Assembly: GCA_022410635.1 (NCBI GenBank)
Contig: JAJVDF010000509.1
Span: forward strand, 62,001 to 126,000
Direction: 5' to 3'
Length of the DNA stretch: 64,000 bases
DNA from: Tretioscincus oriximinensis
Taxonomy: Eukaryota; Chordata; Lepidosauria; Squamata; Gymnophthalmidae
Of the stretch, positions 56,809-64,000 are shown in pieces. Position 1 is the stretch's first letter. Each line of letters begins with the position of its first letter. A model generated the notes under the pieces. The model was not told the origin of the DNA. It saw only the letters and a program-made list of their open reading frames with translations, and ran no database searches. Made by a program: the position numbers and the translations under genes.

Positions 56809-58950
56809 AAACAAAATTCCTATGTATCAGTTCCCATGCTTTTAAGAAAGCATTTTGATATTTGGTGTTTTCTGTCTCTCCCAAGGAAAAGCATGTGTGC
56901 CTTGTCTGACATGAATTTTAAGATTAAGAACAAACTGTCATTTGCTTAGTCTCTGTCCATATCTAGATTTAATGTCATAATTACATCAAAATCATATCTT
57001 ATGCTTAGTACACGTGTGCATGCCACTCAAGCACACTTAAAGGATTATTCTGATATTGACAGTTTTCTGTCTTAAAGACAACTGGAAGAAACTGGATGAG
57101 TGTAGCTATTTTGGAAGACGGGGAGGGAAGACAATTAGAGTCAAGTCCACTGTGACTCTGATTGTGCAACCATGTTGGCTTCAAGGTGAGTACATAGGGA
57201 CTTGACATTGCATTAGGTTTATGCCTTATTGTGACGTCAGTATGACACTAACATCACAACAGTTTGGCATCTTATTTTGTCCCATATAGTGAAAGCAGAA
57301 GTAGGCACGGCACTGCGATAAAATAAACATCAACAGGGATATCACTTTAACAATACAGAATGTGATGCTGTCATACTTGCATCACAACATACTTGCATCA
57401 GGTGAATTGACATTTAATTCAATGAATATTTTTGTACTGAACAAAATCAGGCACTCGTGTCTAGTACCACTTGTTCAATTTAGAGGGGGTTTAAACTGCA
57501 TGGTTATAGAGGGTTATTGGAGAATTGTCACATATGATGGGCCATACTAATGTAATCACACTGTAAAGTTAGGAATTAGCACATTTTCCTATTTCAAAAA
57601 ACTCAGTTTTAATAACACTTTTTTTCTGAAATAGTGCAAAAACATAGTTCGTGAATGCCTGGTAGTACCATCCCCAATTGAGCTCTGATGCGAAAATTAT
57701 GAAATTATGAAATAACATGCATACACAAATACAAGTACTTTGCACAGGCAAAATATCTGACAAGTATCAGGCTAATAAGAAAGCACTTTCCTTATACTGC
57801 TGTTCAGCAATTCAATCTTTTGGCAATCATGTCATAGGGGCTTTACTCCGAAATGTTACTAAAATGTGACAATCTTTCTTTATGAGCATAACTTATTTGT
57901 AACTAAGATTTTTAATTGTGCCGTTATTTGTATTTGAAGTACCAAAGTTGTGAATGTCCCAGCCTTACTCGTGGTATTTCAGCTTCGGCTTGGTATTCTT
58001 CTTTTCTGACATGCAAAAATGTCATGCTGCTTTTTGTGGAACTATTTTATTTAAAACTGCTCTTTGCAAATTTGCTAACCTGGATGAAATCCACACCTAA
58101 AACCAGAAGTTCTCTTTTGAAAGAAACAGAACTTTAATAATATTAGATCTACTCCCACCCACCAATGTCTAGATAATTTTCATGGGTTTGAGACCTAGAA
58201 AAGAGACATGCTGGCACTTGGCCTATTTATCATATCAAAAACATTCTGTAAAACACTCAGTGTATTGTGCTGTATAGGTAAAAATAACTGATTTTAATTT
58301 TAAAATTTGGGGGTTATATATGAGGCCCTGCTTTGAAATCATTTAGCAGTAAAGGCAGGGCCAATCAGCATTAATGAAATGGAATGATCTTAAGTATGCA
58401 GACATTATCTCTATAAAATAATAGTAATAATAGCATTTCATATTATAAGTGTTATACTGTCATTACTTCACCGAGCAGGAATTTGCTTGAAAAAATCTCT
58501 TTCACTATATGAACAGGCTGCATGTGAGCAAGATTTAAAATGAAATCCAGAAGCCCTCCTGCAAATGTAATTATGTCCATAAAGGACCAAATGGTTTAAG
58601 GAGGCTATAATACCAAGTTTTCCCCACGAGAAAGGAATTGAACTCAAGTGAAGGCTGAAGCAAAACTGACTTTGTAGTCAGATCAGTTCACAGAAGACAA
58701 TAATTCAACCTGTCAGTCGCACCCTGACTATATATACTCCAGTTGTTTAGCTTCACTGACAGGTTCCAGTCAGGGGAGACATAGGATTGCAAATGTTAAC
58801 CCTCAGTTACCAAGTGCAGCATTCAACAAAGCAGTTTTGTGACTGTTTGTATCAATTGTATGATTGTTTGTCTGAGAGACACTTAAAAAAAAAAGAAACA
58901 ACTATAAAAGATTAATGGTCACTGTTGCTTAGGTGTATCATAAAAGTATA
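56809..58950. other. unique AT-rich sequence, no gene seen
   Basis: No supported gene, RNA or repeat in this long stretch. Confidence 0.55.
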
Positions 58951-59020
58951 CTGCTCAAAACAATTAAGGGAACACTTTAACATAACATGTTATGTTAAAG
59001 TGTTCCCTTGTTTTGAGCAG
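58951..59020. mobile_element. palindromic mariner-type MITE, 70 bases
   Basis: CTGCTCAAAACAATTAAGGG ... 'cccttgttttgagcag', flanked by TA at both ends. The arms are perfect around 'aacatgtt' except for a 4-base AATT loss in the right arm. Same family as 52006-52079. Confidence 0.9.
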
Positions 59021-60514
59021 TATATTTAAGTAAAGTGGGGTTTTTTAAAAGAAAAAGAAAGACGGAAAGGAAAAGAAAAGAAAAAGCAGTTGTAGCACGT
59101 GACTTCAAGCAGATTCTATTAACTAACCTTCACACTGTGGGCAATTTAGATTAGAAACAAGGATGCAAGTCGAAACANTTGCATAATTTGTTTCAAATAC
59201 TAAGCTCATGGCACATAGCAAGTCATTTTCAGATTCAGGACATTCATTTTTATCAGTTTATATGTCCTATGGTCAAAGAAAACAACCAATTTAAAATAGG
59301 GTCTTTGGTTCAACAAAACCTCATAATTCATTTAATGATTCAGTATGCTTTCAGCATAGTAGAAGGACCTTCTGGGTCTTGCTGAAGTTAGACTCAGCAG
59401 GCAAGGACTTCACAGTGAGGAACTATGAGCCAGTAGTTCTGTAAAGGGTTCTCCTAACTGACAAGGAAGAAGAGAAAAGTGGCCATAGTAAATATTGTAA
59501 TAGTGAAACAAAAGCAAAAAAACCCTCAGAGATCGCAGATTTGCTTCTCCCGAGAGATAGCAACATGAGGAGACACTGTAGAAAAATCAGAAATTGGAAG
59601 AAAATGTGGAGCAGTAGTGGATGAACAAGCATCACAGATCTCTCTTCAGAAAAATATAGTCCTAAGAACAGCTAAAATCCTGTGCAGGACACCAACCACC
59701 TAAGCATTCTACCTGCCTACCTATCAACCATCCATCCATCTATCCAACTTTAACCAATTTATAGACTAGAAAGCATTATTCTGTAAAACATTGGTATCTG
59801 TAAAAAAAAGTACAGTAGCTTGTCTTTTCTACTCTTTTTTTAAAAAATGGAGCAGGTTAATACAGACAGCAGTTCAAGAGATATTCATGTCTCAAATTTC
59901 TGAAGCCAAATGTTTCTGTGGGACTTCTCTAAAATTATTTGGTTTGGATGAGACCCAGGTTCTTGGAACGCTTGTCTCTAGCTTATCTGAATTAAATGGA
60001 TCTCTAGAGTCAAGAAATCGAAATATTTGTACAAGAGAAAGTAGGTACGAGTAGGATTTCAGACAAGGCCAATATGTCTGAGAACTGAATAAATACAAAT
60101 GATAGGAATGTCATTTCTGATTCCAGAAGTGTAAGAACAGATTTCAGTAGAAGAAATTTCCAGTAAGGCTTAAATGCCTTTTTAATGCTTCCGAGATCCA
60201 GCTGCACTCAAACAGTCTATTTAAAGAACATTAAATATGATGTCTTTTGTATATTGCATAAATGTTAAAATAATGTTATTTACAGATAAAAATACTCTAT
60301 GCCCATTTTTACTAAAAAATGAATTCCATATTATTAAATACTGTATTAAATGAAAATACAGAAACATTCTGTGAATTTTAACTTTTTTTCTTTTAAAGTA
60401 AACTAAAGCATATATAAAGCGTTCATATATATGTCTCCATGGTCTGGTATATTATAGACTGGAGTAGAACAGTTCTTAGCAGATAAAAAATATATGCAGG
60501 AACTTCAATTGAAG
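59021..60514. other. no gene seen
   Basis: Purine-rich stretch at 59048-59092, otherwise AT-rich unique sequence. N at 59178. Confidence 0.5.
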
Positions 60515-60775
60515 CCCTGTGTTGAACCTAGAAAGGGGTGAGCATCATCTACTGGCCTCAGCTTAGCCAATTCAACTGTTTGAAAGAAAGTAGATCTGCA
60601 ATCTACATTTTAAGTAGATTAATGAGTACCCCCACTATTCTGGTGGGGAAGATATTGTAAAATAGATGTAAACCTTTGGGTGAAAATTAACCTTTTAAGT
60701 CACTCTGTGTCCCTTCAGATGAGAAGGGCGGGGTATAAAAACAGATTCATCTTCGCCTTCTCCTTCTTATGACAT
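60515..60775 (+). mobile_element. tRNA-derived SINE, degraded head
   Basis: 'gaagccctgtgttgaacct', body with 'attctggtggggaagatat', 3' part 'gtgtcccttcagatgagaag' and 'ggcggggtataaaaac', then a short TTC/CTT tail. The tRNA head is too decayed to read. Confidence 0.75.
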
Positions 60776-61084
60776 ACCATTGGGCAATTGGAGATCCATA
60801 GATTATCCCACACTGAGATTTTTTGGCACATATTTACCTTAAAACACCTTAGTTAATGTGGATTAGCTTGATTTGGATTACCTGCAGCCAACTGAATTAA
60901 GAAACCTGATCCATATTAGAGACTGCAGCTGGAATCAGGGTCAAGACTGTGGTTTATTGTTTGTTATGTTTTTAAACCTAAAGATGAAACATTCTTAGCT
61001 GAGAAATAACTTACACTTCAAATCGTCATGTGACATTAGCTGTTTCTTGTAACCACACACATACACAGGGGATATTACTTATTT
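60776..61084. other. spacer, no gene
   Basis: AT-rich, nothing recognised. Confidence 0.5.
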
Positions 61085-61151
61085 TATTTATTTATATTAC
61101 TATACCACACTATATCTGAAGGTCTTAGGGTTGATAACAATGAAAACAGAA

Positions 61152-62000
61152 TTAACAGATTAAAACAGAAATATCTAAAAGTAGGGAAGGCCATGTTAAA
61201 GAGATGCATTTTATGAATGTATAGAGATGGTTACAGATGCACCTCATGAGTGAGATTATTCCATAGTCTGGGGGCTGCCACAGAGAATGCCCTATCCTGA
61301 GTTCCCACCCTATTTGCCACTGAGAGAGGCAATACAATCAGGGGGACTGCCTCTACAGATCTTAAGAAGAAGAAGAAGAACTTGGTTCTTATACCCCGCT
61401 TTTCTCACCTTTCAAAGGGACTCAAAGCGGCTTACAAGGATATATTTTGCCCGAAGGCTAACATTCTGTCTTCCCCACCAGGCTATGGTGATTCCCATGT
61501 ATCTACTTGCAGTCAGTTGCAATTTCTTGCAATTCATGCTTTCGAATAGCTGGGTTGGCTAGAGCTACAGGCTAGTGGAAGGTGCTCACCCCTCCCCACT
61601 TCCAACACAGGGCTTCGAAACCCAATCTCCCAGGCGAGAGACAAATTCCTAAGCAACTGAGCTATCCGTGCCTGCAAGTTGATATGTGAGAAGGCGTTCC
61701 TTTAGATATTTGGAGCCCAAGTTATATAGGTTAGAGTTTTTACCTTGAATTGGGCTTTGTAGAAAAATTGGTAGCTAGTGCAACTCTCTCAAGACTGGTG
61801 TGATATATATCTGGCCAGGTGTTCCAGCCAGCAATCTAGCTACTGCGTTCTTCACAAGCTGCAACTTCTGAATCATTTTCAAGTAGTCCAATCTGGGAGT
61901 AACCAGTGTATGGATTATTGTGACCAGATTGTCTCTGTCCAGAAGTGGCCACAAGAGGACAGGATTCCTCCCCATTTCATGGACTCATGACACTGTGACA
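61152..62000 (-). pseudogene. L2 ORF2 C-terminal remnant
   Basis: Right of the SINE (61975-61700): LDRDNLVTIIHTLVTPRLDY, then IQKLQLVKNAVARLLAGTPG, YITPVLRELH, a stop where Trp of 'HWLP' is usual, then NLGSKYLKERLLTY. Left of the SINE (61337-61152): GHSLWQPPDYGIISL, matching the usual 'FSVAAPRLWNSLP' with frame damage, then the 'LKTHLF'-like end. The order is exactly that of L2 ORF2. Stops and the SINE make it non-functional. Confidence 0.85.
61365..61684 (-). mobile_element. tRNA-derived SINE, best-preserved copy
   Basis: In reverse: 'cggatagctcagttgcttag' (A-box region), 'gattgggtttcgaagccctg' (B box with TTCGA), body, 'cttgtaagccgctttgagtc', 'gaaaagcggggtataagaac', and a (TTC)n tail. The 3' part parallels the L2 tail at 37840-37891 (gccgccctgagacc, gcggggtataag). 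Inserted into an L2 in the same orientation. The 91-residue plus frame at 61287-61562 is an antisense reading of it. Confidence 0.9.
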
Positions 62001-62170
62001 CACATCATCTCCACCTTGTCTCGATTCACCTTTAATTTGTTGGCCCTCATCAAGCCCATTACTGTCTTCANGCACCTGTCAAGCACTTCAACCACCACCT
62101 CCCCTAATTCAGAAGTGCATATTGATGACACTTCACCCCAAATTGCCTGATGACCTCTCCCAGGGGCTTC

Positions 62171-64000
62171 ATATAGACATTAAACATATCCTTAATTATG
62201 ACTCACCCTTTGGTTATTGGACAGCTATGAATGGATGGATGGATGAATGAATGGATAAAAAGTACTGTACGGAAGTAAAAAGGTAAATAAATAAATACAC
62301 ACAGGCCTAGAAAGTTTGAGATGTTTGGGTTATCTTTGATTCCCATTATTTTATAGGAAAACTTCTTACTCAGCTGGTGGACTTTCATTGGCTTCATATG
62401 GTTCCAGCAGTTTCCCTCAGTGTAAATCTTTGCCTTTGAGCAGGGAACACAGTGATTAATACAACTTATAACACTGGAGTTTCAGAAAACTAACAAAAAG
62501 GCAAAATTTTAAGGAGATTTCTGCTTTAAGTTGCACAGATTTAAACTAATGAATATGTTACTTTACAATTTCCTCCTTGGACCACCCACTCACAAATCAC
62601 CTTTCATACTGTATGTGTAAAATATTGAAATGTTTATAAAATGGAAACTCATATTGTAGATTGCTTAGGTTCCTTAATTAGTATTGACATGGCACATTTT
62701 TTCTGAAGAAAACGCAGTATAATTTTAAGCAAATAAAAAGGAAAGCTTATCGAGAAATCTAGCATATATTGCCAATATATGAGTTTCTCCTGGCTGATTT
62801 TCCTTCCACTGAAAGATGGAAGTAAAAGAAATTGGGTAGCAATAGATTGGATTAAGGTAATTCATGGATCTAATAAACATAAATAAACACTTTCATTTTA
62901 CACCAAGCATATAAAATGAACATTCATTTGTTCACTTTGCACAGACAATATTTATCTTTAAAATACTATCAAACCACTCATAAAATTTTGATTACTTTTA
63001 ATTTGACTATTGAAATGGAAATAATTATTTGAGAGATTATCTATGTTTTTATATGTTCAGGTTTCTTGCTGTCACAATATTCAATCATAGCTTATGAAAA
63101 CCTCAAACCTTACTGATCTAAACCTCAGCCTAATTAAAATAAATGTTCTTAAATTATGTAATCCTCCTACCCTGATCTATTTCTTCTGTTTTGTTCCTCG
63201 CAAATGTGAAGTGTTCTATTAAAATTTCTTGCTTGGGAAGAAATTGATGTTATGGCATGAGCATCTTCAAGTCCAGTTTAAAATTGTTTGGATTTTGACC
63301 TCTTGGTTGAAAAATCTGTGATAAGAAGGACATGTTTACCAGTAACAGCTGGTGGCCCACACTGTAGGGGTCTGCTGACCATGAAAACACATCCAGTTCC
63401 ATTTGAATTTCCCATGCACCAAGAGGCAATCAATGCAGTCTTTCTGCCACTGTCCTGCTCACCATGTTTAGTTTCTTTAGCACCCATAGTAAGACAGAGG
63501 GCACCTGCTGTTGACCATTACAGTGCTCTCCAGTGGCTGTCATTCTAGGGCTGGCCCTCAGCAATTTCAGAAAGGCTGAGGGTACCTGCAGAAGGCCTGT
63601 GCCATCTCCACTCACCATCACATCCAATCCACCATCTGAAATCCCAGCTGCATCTACAGAGGGTTAGTTGGGTGTGATGGTGATGCACAGTGCTAGGTTC
63701 AGGCTCCTCCTGGCATTATTCATTCCCAGCAACTGCTGGTTCCCAATATAGCTGTGAATGGAGAACACCATACCAGCCATTAGTAGGTGACCTCTCACAC
63801 ACAGGGAGTGCCGAAATAGTAAAATATAGTGCCCAGTTCAGTGTGCTAAAGGAGAGAGATGGGAAATTCAAATGGTACAGAAATAATGAGTATAATAAAT
63901 TCTGTTGATCTCTAGATTTGTGTTCACATGGTCAATAAACCTCTACAATGGCAGCCAATAGCCATGGCTGAAGTGAAAAACTCCTGAAGTAGATTCAGGC
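62171..64000. other. no gene; GGAT/GAAT repeats at 62228-62255
   Basis: A short tetranucleotide tract, then AT-rich unique sequence. 63400-63700 is richer in G+C but no exon, domain or repeat could be supported. Confidence 0.5.

Larger units (their letters stand above)
61085..62170 (-). mobile_element. L2 LINE 3' part, split by a SINE
   Basis: L2 tail in reverse at 61085-61130 ('tatttatttatattac', 'tctgaaggtcttaggg'), then ORF2 C-terminal sequence on the minus strand on both sides of the SINE at 61365-61684. N at 62072. Confidence 0.85.

Noticed and set aside
61675..61684. tRNA gene at the SINE head (A box and TTCGA B box)
   Set aside because: The tRNA-like head continues directly into SINE body and tail, and a cloverleaf is not complete.

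Overview
The window looks like non-coding vertebrate nuclear DNA, most likely from a sauropsid and probably a squamate or other lepidosaur (moderate confidence, from repeat content only). It carries CR1 LINEs with the octamer 3' tail, L2 LINEs, an L1 remnant, Penelope-like tails, a tRNA-derived SINE family, Tc1/mariner, hAT and GGC-ended (PIF/Harbinger-like) DNA transposons, and LTR-like sequences. Birds lack most of this mixture. I found no host protein-coding exon, tRNA, rRNA or CRISPR array. Every open frame that makes sense is a decayed transposon frame or a low-complexity artefact. The background is AT-rich, with isolated N calls and one 65-base gap at 35225-35289.

Layout. 0-7 kb is mostly unique, with a CR1 scrap and an L2 tail. 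7.0-8.3 kb holds a small GGC-ended DNA transposon split by a 1.1 kb solo LTR. 9.8-15 kb has three CR1-type fragments and a GC-rich composite DNA transposon (11473-12257). 15.6-16.7 kb is an unidentified GC-rich block with promoter-like boxes. 17.2-18.5 kb is an L2 coding remnant invaded by a SINE and by a second copy of the small DNA transposon. 20-25 kb has a hAT element, a CORE-type SINE, a Tc1 remnant and an L1 3' end. 25-30 kb has Penelope-like scraps, a foldback element and L2 tails. 30.3-33.8 kb is dense: a hAT-like element with a 29-base repeat, a 1.2 kb CR1 with readable reverse transcriptase, and a second GC-rich composite DNA transposon. 34.8-35.4 kb is a SINE with an expanded (TTC)n tail, the gap and an (ATT)n array. 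36-46 kb has two sister GGC-ended elements, a hAT element, L2 and SINE copies, an LTR-like element and a CR1. 48-59 kb has a SINE, three mariner-type MITEs including a perfect 54-base palindrome, CR1 fragments, a CpG-rich LTR-like element with a TATA box, and two inverted Penelope-like tails. 60-62 kb has SINEs and an L2 split by one of them.

No genes here work together. What links the features is transposon biology. The SINE tail copies the L2 tail, so L2 probably mobilised it. The empty-site copy of the small DNA transposon proves the solo LTR insertion. Two DNA transposons with different ends share the same GC-rich interior modules. That modular family is the best candidate in the window for something undescribed.
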